From: Bugula neritina
Lineage: Eukaryota; Bryozoa; Gymnolaemata; Cheilostomatida; Bugulidae
Direction of reading: 5' to 3'
Assembly (NCBI GenBank): GCA_964035545.1
Contig: OZ037766.1
Span: 12,223,722 to 12,287,721 of the forward strand
DNA: 64,000 nucleotides
Below are positions 11,660-25,400 of this stretch, piece after piece. Within the stretch, counting starts at the first letter, position 1, and the number at the start of each line of letters is the position of its first letter. Both the position numbers and the translations under genes were made by a program. Below the pieces are notes generated by a model that saw only the letters and a list, made by a program, of their open reading frames with translations, had not been told where the DNA came from and did not search any database.

Positions 11660-12253
11660 CAGCTACGGGACAGATTAGGCAAAGCAAGCGCGGCTTAGGA
11701 ACTCTGGAACAGATATGTATCCATCAGGGTAAAGTGTAAAGTCGACAGAGCGGTGGTGCTGGCAAGTCTGCTGTATGGAGAAGAAACAAAGATAATATAC
11801 AGGACACAGGTGAAGAAGCTAGATTTCATGATGAGGCAATTGAGAGACATAATGGCTGTAAAATGGTATGACAAAATAACGAATGAAGAAATACTAGAAC
11901 GTGCCAACTTGCCAAGCATGGCTCACATTCTTATAGAAAAGAACCTGCGATGGCTAGGCCGTGTGCACAGGATTAAAGATAGCCGGCCACCAAGACAATT
12001 GCTCTACTCTCAGCTGAAAGACGGCAAAAGAAATAGAGGGCGACCTATGCTCAGACTTAAAGATGTTGCTAAGAGGAATATGAAATGGAGATCAATCAAC
12101 TTGAGTTCCTGGCAGCAGACGGCTGACAACAGAGTTGCGTGGAGAGCTGCAACCAAATTCAATCGGAATCCAGGAAACAGTTATGGTCGTATCGACTGTC
12201 TGCAAGAGAAAGAGACTCATAGTGCTGTACTAACAGGAATAGTACGGTTATAA
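11660..12253 (+). pseudogene. 5'-truncated LINE reverse transcriptase relic 2
   Basis: One open frame (166 codons from 11,753) is preceded in the same frame by RLGKASAA, a TAG stop near 11,693 and ELWNRYVSIRVKCKV. The rest matches the same C-terminal region as relic 1: LASLLYGEE, a MRQLRDIMAVKW block, EKNLRWLGRVHRI, GRPMLRLKD and the W-rich tail. It is a different copy or a related family (YGEET replaces YGVESW). It lacks the catalytic domains. Confidence 0.75.
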
Positions 12254-13463
12254 ATTAAACTTTAAATATAGTAGTAATGGGACTAGGATGTCTTAGGCCT
12301 AATTATTTGGGGCTAATCTATGTGACATATGTCACTTTAATCTATTTACTCTTTGTATTGTCTTTGATAGTTTATGGGCAATTTCACAATCAGCTGTTAT
12401 GTAATGTTATTATCATATTATGTTAATTTATGTTGACACTGGTCACTTTTGTTACTGGTGGTTATTTGGATGTGCAGCCAGTATTTGTACAGTTGTTGGG
12501 AGTTCCAGTAAATTGGTTATGACTATTTTAATATAGAGAAAGCTATTTAACTACAGCTATTATATTTATACATTACAGTAGGGGTTAGGCCTAGCTACTG
12601 AGCACCGGTGATCTGACATAGTAACTGTGAAAGGCTAGAATTCGATTATAAGCTAATAAATCTTAGTATTAGATTTGCTATGGCTCTGCCACTGTTGGTG
12701 TTACTAAAATTATCATTGTGATTGTAAGTTGCTCATAATGATCATTCTCATAAAAAATCAAATTAAACGCAGCTACTCAAAAAGGCAATTGCTATTGTCT
12801 ATCTATTACATAAATAGTTAATTGAAGTATCTGCAGTAGCCAGTGTTCGAAACACCTTGTTAAGGAATGTAGGTAGTAGGTACATAGATACACTTCACAT
12901 GCATTGTGCTATTATTTTTAGAATCTGTAATATTTTAAAGATAGCCTCGTGCTATTCAATACAGGGGAAAACTTAGGTTTATTTTGGAGCTTTATTGATC
13001 TGATTTAAACTTGCAAACCTTTACTATTTGACTATGTTCTTGAATTTGAAATAAATAGCTGTCCTAATTGTTAAATCGAAACCTGGCAACTGGTTATAGA
13101 CTTAGGGTTTTTTGAGAATTTTTTTCTTCTGTTTGGTTTACAACTTTTCTTAATAATTGCAGAAAAAATTCTTGGCAAAGCAAAAATGAGAAAGATTTGA
13201 CAGAAATGATCAAGGATTAGATGAGCTGAAGACCATGGTATGATTTTGCATGACATTTGAGCATTAATATAAGTATATTATACTATAGTGAAGGGTAGGA
13301 AATTAAGAGGGCTAAGGACTTGGGTTCTATTTTGACAAAATGAACTAACAATTGTGATTGAATGTCTTCCCTAACAACACTGACCTTGTGTTTACTAAGC
13401 CAGTGTTACAGCCACTAAACCACAACTACGCCATGTAATAGTTTTAATTTTATTATGTTGCAG
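12254..13463. other. Intergenic DNA upstream of the 16-exon gene
   Basis: AT-rich, with no convincing exon. A TTGCAG acceptor-like site at 13,162 is followed by stops in all three frames. The region probably includes the missing 5' part of the downstream gene or its first intron. Confidence 0.4.
13300..13440 (-). mobile_element. Possible tRNA-derived SINE (minus)
   Basis: Read on -, the text TGGCGTAGTTGTGGTTTAGT followed by GGCTGTAACACTGGCTTAGT resembles the 5' half of a tRNA with an A box. The B box is degraded. It is a weak call. Confidence 0.3.
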
Positions 13464-16400
13464 GTAAATACTTCTAAGCAAAAGGATGAAAGTGATCAAC
13501 ATAGTATATCCCACAAACATAAACTATCGATTGGTTCTATAAAACCTATAGGCAAAGGTGAAACAGACAAAATAATTATTTCTTTTGTAAATTACATTGT
13601 ATATGAAACACTTTAATTTGCGATATGAAGAGAAGAAGATTAATTAATTTTGTTCTTTCAATTTTTATTAGGAGATAACAAAACAAGCAGGAATAGCACT
13701 CAGAGTTCTTTTAAAGCAAAAGGTTACACCAAACTGTTACAGCTGGGCAGTCCTTCTAAATCATTGGACTCTAGTTATGGGAAATTAAAAATTCCAGACA
13801 TTGAAAAGCTCACCAAAGAGACTAAGATGAAAGGCAGTTCACCTATCTCTCAAATTTGTAAGCTGATTAGCAGATAATTTTTGTTTCAAAATTGCTATGA
13901 AATTTGATTGTTTCGAATTTTTAATATTTTGTACCTAATTATTTGTAGCCTTGTCACACTCAGATGTAAAAGTGATTCCTAAATTTGCAAATAAATGTGA
14001 AGCTATTCTGGATTCTTCAGTCAAAAGCCAGGTTGCAGTTAAGGCTACATCTAATAATGAACTGTGCAGTGATTCCACAGAGTCAATAACTTCAAAAGAG
14101 GATTCTGAAAAATCAGAGCCTGGAAATCATGACACTAAAGACGGTTCACCTTGCTCAAGTGCTCCTTTAAAGGCAATGAAAATGGCAACTGGAAAGCTGG
14201 ATTCTGCTAAATTTGTAAACAAATTTAGATCTGCATTCAAAAAGATTCAACCTGGCCAAATTATAGAAAAAGATAAGGTATCTAATACTGTGCCTGTGTC
14301 TGTGTGTAGCCAGGAGCTAATTCCTAAGGACAGTGCACCTGAACCACTTGAATTCGAAGCAGATATAAGGATTTCTAAAACTACAGAAGTAAGCTCTAAA
14401 AAGCGAAAGAAGGAGAAAAAAAGTGAGTTCGTACAATTTAAATTTTACTTATTTTTGTTCACAAAATCTTTTTTCTATTTGCTCTGCATTCAATATTAAA
14501 ACGTTGGTATGAGTTTTTACTTTCAAATTTTATTTTGTTCCAGAAAAGCGAAAGTTGCTTTGCAGTGAGGTGGACAGCGACAATTATGTACCTTCCAAAA
14601 AGTTGAAATCTTATAAATGTACTCTACCTCTGATAGAAACTGGGCATTCTACCAACCTACTGACATCTAGTCCAGAACTAAAAGTTCAACTGATCAATGT
14701 ATTGCATGACTCTGAAGTCGCATCAAATGGTTGCATCACACCTGACAATGAAGAAAGTAGGCCTTCAATGGCTCTGGAAAATTTACGTCCTAGCAACTGC
14801 AGTACTAGTGGTGATTCTATGATAACTATGGAGGGTCAGAAAACACAACCCAAAAGAATCAAGGGTCTTAAAAGAACTGCTAGAAAGACAATCAATAAAA
14901 ATCACAATCATGCTTCAGAAATGGCTCTGGTGAAAGATTTTGTTAATTCTCATAACATTACAGAAAACACCGACTCTATTTCAGCCTCTAGTGACATTCA
15001 TTCACACCAACACAATGCATCTCCACTTTCTAACAGCTCCCAGGTACCTCAAATCAGTAAAAATAACTTTTTTGGATCTCAGCAACATATAGAAAAAAAG
15101 AAAGAAGATCTTGTACTTGTCGATGAGCAAACAAAGTCATTGAGTAAATCTGCTCTGGCTTCTTCTACTGTGCTTGCTTTGGTTTCAACTGGTGCAGCTT
15201 CTGAAAATCTTGAAAGAACAAAAAGCTCCCAAAGTTCTGAGTCAAGTTTGCCGTATCAGAGTTTGTCTAGTACTGAGCTATCATCTATCACAAAACTTGA
15301 AAAACTTTCAACAGATGATAACCACATAAAGCTTGATGACCCTGTTGAAATGTCGAAAAATGTAGCTGCTCCCAATACCACAATATCTAAAGAAATTGAT
15401 GAAAGTTTGCTTAATGCAAGACCCCAAGTTAAAAAATCTAGCTCAAGCCTCTATCCAAAATCTGATGGTTCTGGAGATATAAACAAATCTGTGTTCGAGT
15501 CTGTTGACCTAGATAACATGTTGTCTGCGGCTGGCTATAAAGAGAGTCACTCCAATGCAGCCAATGGCATGGGTAACCCCTTCTCCAAAGATTCTCAAGA
15601 AGAAGTAAAGCCATCTGTGAATAAAGATTCAATAAAATGTCAAAATGTGGCAAAATGGACAACATCAATAACAGCTCATAAGTTGAACAGAAAGGATTGC
15701 AGTGTTGCTGGAAATTCTGCAGGTATACCTACTATGTTTATATTGAGCTTATTAAAAAACTTTTATTCTTTCAATATTTAGTGCAAGCTTAAAATTTCGA
15801 AATTTCAAATTTAATATAATTTAGTTTGAAATTTTAAATGTGGGCTGGTATTTACATTAAACTGGGGCATAGTTAATGTTTTTCCTAATATTGACTTTGC
15901 TACAAAAAAACTGTTTTTTTATTAAGTTGCTTTTAGTTCACTTTAAAAGAAAATACAATTTAGTATAATGAAAAACCATAGCCATATACCGTTTTTATAT
16001 TAGCTTCTCTGTACCTTGTGTACTTTTAAAATTCTAATAACTTTTTGTAAATTTTATTTTTGACCTCAACAACTTTGGTTTTAATTTATTTGAATGATTT
16101 TTTCAGATTAAACTACATAAACTATTTGAATGTAATAAGTATAATACATAGGTGACTAGCACCTAAGCATCTTTATTTAGGTGTAAAAAATAGCTAACAT
16201 AATTCATAAAAAACTTGCTGTCTTGCTATTCAATTACTTTGGTGGCTGTACTTGGCCTTTTGGAAAGTTTTGGCAGCAAATTAATTAGAAATATAGTTAG
16301 TATACTCACAAAGTTATGAGTATAAAATGCTCAATATTTTCTATTGTTTGAAACTTTGAAAATTATATCATGCTTTGACAAATTTAATAGTTTTTTCTTA

Positions 16401-19400
16401 CTAATTTTTTAAAAATAATTTTTTACTTTTTAAATAACTCAAAACAAAAACAGTCAGGGGTAAGAGCGATTGCCTAGTATACATGATGTTATTGGTTCGA
16501 GCTAACAAAGGCCATTGGTGATGGTAGACTGGCAGAACACCCAGTCATAATTGCTCCTGTGCCCCATCTGAATAAGCCCTCAGCCCGATTTAACAAAAAC
16601 CCTTTTTATCAGGGATTTTATCACAGGGATAGTGACTATGAGCTTACATGAGTTGTATAATTAATATAAGTAGCTACTGGGACTGCTCCATCAATTTGCT
16701 ATTCGCACTTTTTACATGCAAGTAACAACGTTGAAGGTTTAGAATTCTCATCAAGCCAATGCACATAAATTACTATCTCAACAATTGTATGGTACTAATT
16801 GGACTAATCTCACTATATAGTGAAGCTGTACATTGAAATCCAAGCAGTGTAGGAAAATATCTAGGTTGGATTATAAGCAATTTATTTTCAATTGTCTCTT
16901 GGGTAGTTGAGTGCCGAGATGCGTGTTTCTGCTTAGCTTCAGTTTACGAGTTTTTGGTTTGGTTTACAACTGCTAATGCTACAAATCTGTGCACAAACTA
17001 GAATATTTGTGGCTTTACTTTTGCCTCCTTATGGGGAAAATACTATGTTTTCTTAAACTTGGTCATGAATGCATTTTAATGTGCTAGTAGTATTTTAAAG
17101 GTTTATAGTTTTAGTCCTGTAGCCTACACTTTGTGGACTAAATTAATTTCGTATAACTGATATCAATTCGATAAATAATATATTATCTAATCAACATAAT
17201 GCAATGTGAATAACAACAACAACAATAGGCATAACCATTAACTTGAGTTATGCAAAGGCAGTTGAGTCAAATATTTCAGGCTACTAATAGATTCAACTGA
17301 TTGGTCTTAAATTTTTGTAGAGGAAAGTCACCAAAGAAAACCTAATTTGAGTACAGAGTCTCAAGTAAGTTTATTATATCATCCCTGGCTCAGCTGTTTT
17401 GCTATCTATTTGACAATATTATGCTTTTGAGTAAGACAGGAATAAATATTGGTTTATTATGATGAGCTTGGTGTAAAATTCATTATGAATAGTTCTAATT
17501 ATAATTAAAGGTTTAATTATAAGCCGTAAAATCAGTGGATACTAATTAATTAGGCTCATGTCATTATTTCTATTGTAATATTTACTAAATTGCACTATAG
17601 TTTTCTCAATCTAATTTTTAATTGTCAATCACAGCTTTATTTTTAACCCAGGAAAGTTTGTCATCAGAGCCAGGCTTAGTTATAGACACACAAGTCTTCT
17701 CTCCAGATGTTAGCTTAACCGAGCCGTTATTTTCCCCTGATGCCTATGAAGCTCCGCCTAGTGTGCAAGTTGTGGGCCCAATAATAGAGGCGCCCCCTAG
17801 TGTGCTGCCAGCGAGCGATACAGATGGCACTAGTGGTGTCAGCATTTCTACTACTTCTGTTAGCGAGGGCAAGGAGGGGACTGATGCAGCGTCCATTACA
17901 GATGATATTACCATCAATGATGAAAACTATATACCACATTCTAGTAATAAAGGTGTTGGTTTTTATAAGTTTTCTAATGGCGTAAAAGTGGTGACTGTCT
18001 ATAGAGATGGGGAGCTGTATTGCTCTGCACACCAAGTTGTTATTCGTCTAAAGTTGAGTTTAACTAATCTCAGTCAGTTGAAGTGCTCCAGTAAGGAGGC
18101 GTCACTTATTCGTATGATGGATAAATGTTTAAAGGAGAACTTCGATTCAAAGGTTGTTCCTCTCTCAGAAGTACAACATTTATTGAGTGCCCAAGAATCA
18201 ACTAGCAAAGCCTTGAAGGATAGCAGTGTACAACCAGTTTTCACGTCCAAGTCCTCTTGTAAACCACTTCCATCAGTATCCTCTACTCTCACCTCAGCTG
18301 ATGCTACAAGGACTTTACTCAGCAGCTCAGTGACTCCCAAGTCACAGCTGATTCATGGTGTCGACAATTCCCTTAATTTATCTCCTCTTCAGACATCAAC
18401 ACCCAAAGCAGATTATGTAGATTTGTGTACAGCAGATACCATCGCTCCTGTGTGTACAGAACAGCAATACTACGCAACTCAAGTGATACCATTTCAAATG
18501 GCATCTGTTTCTTATACTTCATCTATTATTCACCCTGTAACTCAGCCGGGGAAAGACACTTCTAATGATGGGGCCAACAGTAACGCTGCTCTACGGAAGG
18601 GTCTAAGTTCAGACACTACAGCTGATCAGTCTACTACCAGGAGTGTTCGTGCTGCAGAACCAAGCTCGTCATCTCGGGGTATGGTATTTTCTGTTATGCA
18701 AATCTAGTTTTACAATCACAGTTTTTTTTTATCGGAATCTGTGGCCTCTTTATTTTCCCTTAGGTTAGTTATCATGTATACTTTTGAGATTGTGAGAACT
18801 CTAGCAATATAAGATCATTAAATTTTTTTATGAAAAACAACTGTTAGATTACTTTAGCTTTGTTTCTAGTTAACCAAGCATTACCCCACCCCACCCTTTC
18901 TAACATTGAGGCGGAATCACTGCTGGCAAATAAAGAAACTGCTCAAATAGAATGTCAGGAAATAGAGGAGGAGAGTCACTTTTCTGGTTACCAAAAGACT
19001 GAAAGGATCTTGGAGACTATTCAGCCCTCGCCTACTATTGCCGTGCAGCATACCAAGAAGTTGCTAAGTGATAACCAGGTCTACACAGGAAAGCTGTTTG
19101 CTCGTACCTCGGTGAGCTTTTACCTCATTTACAATTATCATGTTTATCGTGAGTTGAATATTTAGCATTCCATATTGTTTCATGTAATAATAGATTTTTC
19201 ACTTTTTTGATTGGTGGCTTGTCCTTTAAATATCGTCTTCCTTTATAAAAACTTATAAACAGTAAAACAGGTGGCAGCTGTGATGCTCACGCTCCTGTTT
19301 AGCAATTTTTTATGCGCATAATACTTTTTTTAGAGATATAAGGCTAACAGCTTATTTCTCGTGAAGTGTGACGGGTGTAGTCGAGTATTTGGACCTCTGT

Positions 19401-22400
19401 CGTTCATGTTGCACACAGAGCAAGAGTATGAGAAGCTTGGTGTTACCAGAACCATCCTCTGGAGTGAGTGTATTCAAATGGTTAGTCACGTTGAAACGAT
19501 TTTAGAGCGAGCCTTTTGGAACACCTTTGTGGACTGGTTTCAGATGTAAGTTGACAATAAAGTTTCTCTTATTGATGTGCATATTGTCTAAGTGCACCTG
19601 CTGGTGAAATTCAACTCAAGACACATTTAATCATAGTTGTAAGAATATTAATGTTGGGTGACTTGTTTATACTTGTTTATACATTACACTGAGCTCTGTC
19701 TTGGATATGCAACCAAGTAGCTGTTGCCACGTTGTTTTATGCCTGTAATTGGCTATTGATCAGCTTTGCTAGAGATTTCACTTTCAAGGAATTATCTTTT
19801 GTCTATTTTATTTTCAAGTTGCTAATATAATCAGTGAGTAGCAGTTCTGTTTGTTATAGTTATTACGTTGTTAGGGCTAGTCATTTGTTGCTATTGAAGC
19901 ATTACACATCTAGTATTCTTGTTAACTTAGCCCATGAATGTTGTATAAGCTTAACAAGTCTTGTTTAGATTTGTAACTTTACAATTTGCTGATGGGTAAG
20001 TTGAACCATAAAGTTACCACGTTTATACCTGGGTTCTTTTGTGTGCATTTTTACTCATGGGACGACAATTCTATGTAGATGCTTTGGTTTTAAGTTCCTT
20101 ATCCGCTACTATCCATGTTCCCGCAAGTGCATGTTAATCGGCTGCAGGTATACAACTTTCCCCGAGTTTTGTTTATCTAGAGTAACATTTTATATCCAAA
20201 CATGTGAATTAGTTTAGTTAATTGATTTCTTTAAATGACTCTCAAGTTTTAGAATTTTGTGGTGATATTTTTTTTTCAATTATATATTATTAAATATCAA
20301 AAACAATGCACTAAATATTTACTCTTTCAACTAAAATTGTGTTAATTTACACTCAAAGATCTACACATTTACTGCAAATACTTTCATTATGAATTAAAAT
20401 AATCCTATCGTACCATTCTCAACTAATATTGTAAGTAGCCTTTGCAATTATAATAATGTATTTAATACAATTTATAAACCATGTTTTGCATGTTAAAGTA
20501 TTCTTTGCTTCATCTTTGCTATTTACATCGGAATATTTTTAATTGAAAAAGAGAATAAATGATTCCTTGTGCATGCAGAACCCATAGGGGAAGTCATATC
20601 TGCAGTCAAAGTTAATATTGCTGCTTCATAATACAACCTGTTTTGCTGCAAAAATGGTTAGTGGTTGTGATTGCATGTTGTTGGTTGCTTTTGATAGTTC
20701 ATCGCATTCAATTAATATAAATAACATTTTAAATGAGACCCTATTTTCCTGTGCATAATGTCTACATAGTATACTTCATATTGAACTTTAGGTATAACAA
20801 ACTATCAATCATAAAATCTCTTCTATATGCAAGGCCTGTAGGTATACAATATACTCAGTTTACAATTGTATCTCCTTGCACACCTCTAACACACGTCCTT
20901 TAGGGTGATATGCAAGAGAATAAATTGTGAGTCAACTGTAATAAGCCTAGCCCTTTAGTATTTTCAGCATGACTATCTTGAAACAGTATTCTAATGTTAA
21001 CACCAACTATAATATAGGTAATCCATACACTTTCTCTGTAAAACTTGAGCAAGTCTACTTTCCATCGGGACATCTCTCTAACGGTTATTGCTTCCTACTG
21101 GTATGGTGATGAAAATGTGTTTGTTGGTTGGTAGTACAATGGCTACCAATTTATTCATAACATAACGTCATAACGTAATGCAATGCGCTTCACCTGCTAT
21201 CTGTTAACTGTGTTGCTATTGGCAACTTTTAATATTCACTATCCTATATATTCATTCAACTTCATTCGATATGGATTTTTTAACAAATGTCAACTCTAAT
21301 TAATGGAAACAGCTAGCACATGAGCTACTCTACAGAAACTAAAGTAAAGTGTTCAGTGTTAGATGTGCAATATCTTCATACTCTTAATTCCTATCTACAT
21401 ATCTCGTTTTATTTGTTTCAGACTCTCTTCTAATGCAAGCATCGTTGCTCAAAAGGTAGGCTTCAATTAAGTCGTATTTTATTATTTGCGACTCATTTTC
21501 ATTTTACTGTTACATATTTTTTATTTGAGCTGTTTGCTAACTTGAAGTGATCAAAACTATGATTTACTTGTGAAACTAAATTGCTATTGAATTTCTGCCA
21601 GCATACAATACAATACTCTGCATTTTTGTTTTCTAAAATTAGGTTGCACTTGATTAGGTTAACATGAAAACTAATAACTCCTGTGACTGCTGAAAAATTA
21701 CTTTTGTTATGAGTGTTAGATGTAGATAAGTATGGTTATTCATTTATCTTACGATTAAACTTAGTGAGCTTTAGACACCTGCTCAGTGTTGAACATCAGT
21801 TTGTATATAATACTCTGAATGTATTTTATTCTGTGATTATGTTCCATGCAGAGATCTATTCCGGATAATTCTCTAAGCAAATCTCGAGTACAGACCACAT
21901 CGGCCAGGTTAGTCTGCCATTTTGACATACTAGTTCGTGAATTAAGGTTTTGCTCATTGTTCAGGGGACTTCTTATGGCAGCAATCTATAAACTATGGTT
22001 TACTGTTGCCATTTTACCCTGAATTGCCGGCTCGGTAGTGTTTAACTGATTTTAACTGTAGCCTAAATGAAATTAAAAATGCAGTTTTTCTTTCTTAGTT
22101 GTGTGATTTTTTTCACAGAGTATCATAGCTGAGTACATGTGGATACAAGTGGAAATCATAAAAATGTCATAGTGAGTCATTCTGGAGTAGATTAGAATGC
22201 ACCACTGTTATCGTCTAGTGTTTTTGAGTTTGTACATTTACTACTCAACTATTTCATATGATTGATTAGATCAGCAATTTAAATTATTTATTATGCGCAC
22301 AATGGTTTGTATAAATTGTGTTGTTGGATTGTGAAGTTACCAGCAATTGAGCCGGTTTTAATATTAATTTTGTTCCTCATTTTATCGTTTATCCAGCACT

Positions 22401-25400
22401 TCAGTTGCACCTAAACTTTCCGATGACAACTTGAACCTGATCCCAGCTTCACCTGCTCCGTATGCTCATCCTGAGTCTCCAGATGTCCAGGAAGTGTCTC
22501 ACACGACCCCAGTGCTGCATTCTAGGGGAGCACTGCCCCCCACCAGTCAACAGGTTCCTGTCAGCCTGCAGCAGACCATGGTTCAGGCCACTCAGCAGCA
22601 GTCCGCAGGGCGGAGAGTTGCTCGCCAAATGACATCAATGCAGGCCCGGCATCCGCCTATCTACCCAAGTCAGCATTATGGAGCTCAGCAACAAAAGGCT
22701 GCCGTACTACAGCAGCAGCAGCAGAGACAAGCCTCTCAGCCACATCCATATGGACAGCTGTCCCGCAGAAACAGCGGCTCCTCTTTACAGCCTTCATTTA
22801 CAGCTTCTCAGCATCAGCTGGCAGCAGCACAGCAGCTCAGCAGCCACCACCCTGCAGGTAACTATACACTTGCAGGTAACTATACACTTGCAGGTAGCTA
22901 TACACTTGCAGGTAACTATACATTTGCAGGTAACTATACACCAGCAGGTAGCCATACACTAGTAGGTAACTATACACTTGCAGGTAACTAGACACTTGCA
23001 GGTAACTATACACTTGCAGGTAACTATACACCAGCAGGTAACTATACACTAGTAGGTAACTATACACCAGCAGGTAACCACTAACTAGTTGGTGTAACTA
23101 CACACGATCTTTTACAGGTATTGCTCGTTCTATTGTCATTATATATACAATTTTAGTACAGTTTAGTGTTTTAATAGCCTCCAATTCTGACCCAATTATT
23201 TATTCTCTGTTTACAGTAAACAGTTACTATTTATTTTTATATTCATGAATAAAGTATATTTTCAAATTTAGACTAAGTTTCACCTATTTCACGAAACAAT
23301 GTCAGTTGTTGTACACAAGTATATACAAAATATTCCTTGAATGTTGTAGCTAAATAGGAGTATAATTGTCTATCTATTGCTGTAGGTCAAAGTTACATGA
23401 GCAGCTTTAGAATTAATCCAATGCGACAGCAGGTAAGTTTAGTTGCTGCCTGCAGCAGATTTGTTGCATAATATTTATATACAGTGAATAAATGTTCAAT
23501 ACTTTATGGCTGGTTATAAAATTTTAAAAATAGAAGCAATTTTTTTATATTTTCTAATTTTTAGCCTAAGCAATCAATGCTTCTTTTTCCCCTAGAATGC
23601 TTCTAATGTTACCCCAAGCAAATATATTTAGCTAATGAAAAGCATGATTTTAACATTACTTGTTTTATCAGTACCAGATTTTCTTGTAATTTTGTGTTGA
23701 ATTCTGAAAGCTGCACTTCCTCTGCAGCAAACTTAGGAAAAATAATCTTTAAACTTTCTAACTACAGGCCTGGCCTCACGCTTGTGAGAATCACACGAAA
23801 CTTGTGTGACGATTTTCATTCTGACCAGCCACACACTCGTCGGACGAAACACATAATAAATAGTCCGTGAATGAATCTTGCACGAGATACAAACAGCAGA
23901 AATTTGCCCAACAGAGAAACGTGATAGAAATGAAATAATCACTGTAGCTAAAATTCTATTGACCAATCAAATGGTGCTTATCGTTGATGGTGATATTTCG
24001 TCCATCGTCTTCGTTGTGTACACCCAACGAAGACGATTTCATTTAAAATCCCTCAAATTTTCTTGTACGATTGTGTTTTCGTGTTGAAATAGACGATTTC
24101 GTGTGATTCTCACCAGTGTGTGGCCAGGCCTTAAACACAACTCTGTGAGTAGGCAGCTGGCATCAGCTACTTTATTCCGTATGTACTTTAATTTCTATGG
24201 TCCTAATAATATCCCTGGAATATAGAGCTTTGCTGTTGCATTGTTGAGACTCTATTCTGTATACTCTAGTATTTACCTGAGTAATGTTGTATATACATAT
24301 AGTCACCGAAAACGGTGTTGCTAAAGGCTCTCGTAACAAAGGTAGCCTCAGTGACTTCATCTTCTGTCACTGAGGCTAAGAAGGTAATATGCGGGACCCT
24401 GGGTGTTTATTATTATTTAGTCAGTGTGATTTCTTAGTTTTCCAAATGCTGCTTATCTCTAGCATCCCATTAGACTAAAGTCTGTTTTACTTCTATTAGT
24501 TTGAAGATCAGTAACTTGAGTTTAGTAATGCAATCATAGTGTTGAATTGTTTGAAGTAAAATACCTGAAGTAGTATTAAATTATTAAATTTATAACTCAA
24601 TTTATACTTAGACTTTTTTGAGTCAGAAGCCTTAAGGTCCTGCCACACTGTGAATCTTCATGTAATACAAAGGCTGATGTGCAAATATCCTAGGGTGTGA
24701 TTGCTTCCTAACTAAATACATTATACTTGGTCACTCAAACCTAATCATATAATAAAAATGCCAGTAAAGTGAATGGGATTTTAAGTTCATTGTCTTTATT
24801 TTTTGAAAAAAGTTTAGTAAAATATTTAGAGAGTGATTTATACTGATAATGCCAAAGATAATCATTAAATTGTTGTTCATTGAATAAACTAGACATTTGA
24901 AAAAAATCAATACCTGTTTATTTCCTGTTGAGACAAGAATCTCACTTCATAAATTAAATATTATTTTGGTTCATCTTTAATCCTAAAATTCAGTTCTATG
25001 TAGCAGCACCTAAGATACATAAAGTGCTTCCTTATATCCTATATTTAACCTCTCTTGTAATCTAAAGTTTGAGTGATCTTTCTCATTCTGATGGTATACT
25101 AAGATTGGGAAGGGTTTATGTTTCTTTGTTTCCAATTTCTGGACAACGCGTTACTCTTGTGTAACCACTTCCGATGTTCTAGAATCTTGACTATTTCCTT
25201 TTAAAAATGTATGAAAGTTGAAGGCCGTAGTTTTACGTTTAGAATGTTGTTGCACAAATTATGCGTGAGATTACACTGCATATTATTTTCACTATTAGTT
25301 ATTTAACCCTTAGTTGGTTAGACCCTCAGTTTGCTAAAAAGGCATGCATAGATATGTGCAACAAATTCATATCACTGAAATCAATCATGACATGATTATG

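Noticed and set aside
13162-13239. First coding exon of the Ski-like gene
   Set aside because: The acceptor-like TTGCAG is followed by stops in all three frames before any usable donor.
16452-16524. Functional tRNA gene
   Set aside because: A- and B-box-like words are present but the acceptor and anticodon stems do not pair. SINE preferred.
22837-23067. Minus-strand frame with YSYLQV repeats and + frame of VTIHLQ repeats
   Set aside because: Shadows of the 18-bp minisatellite after exon 11.
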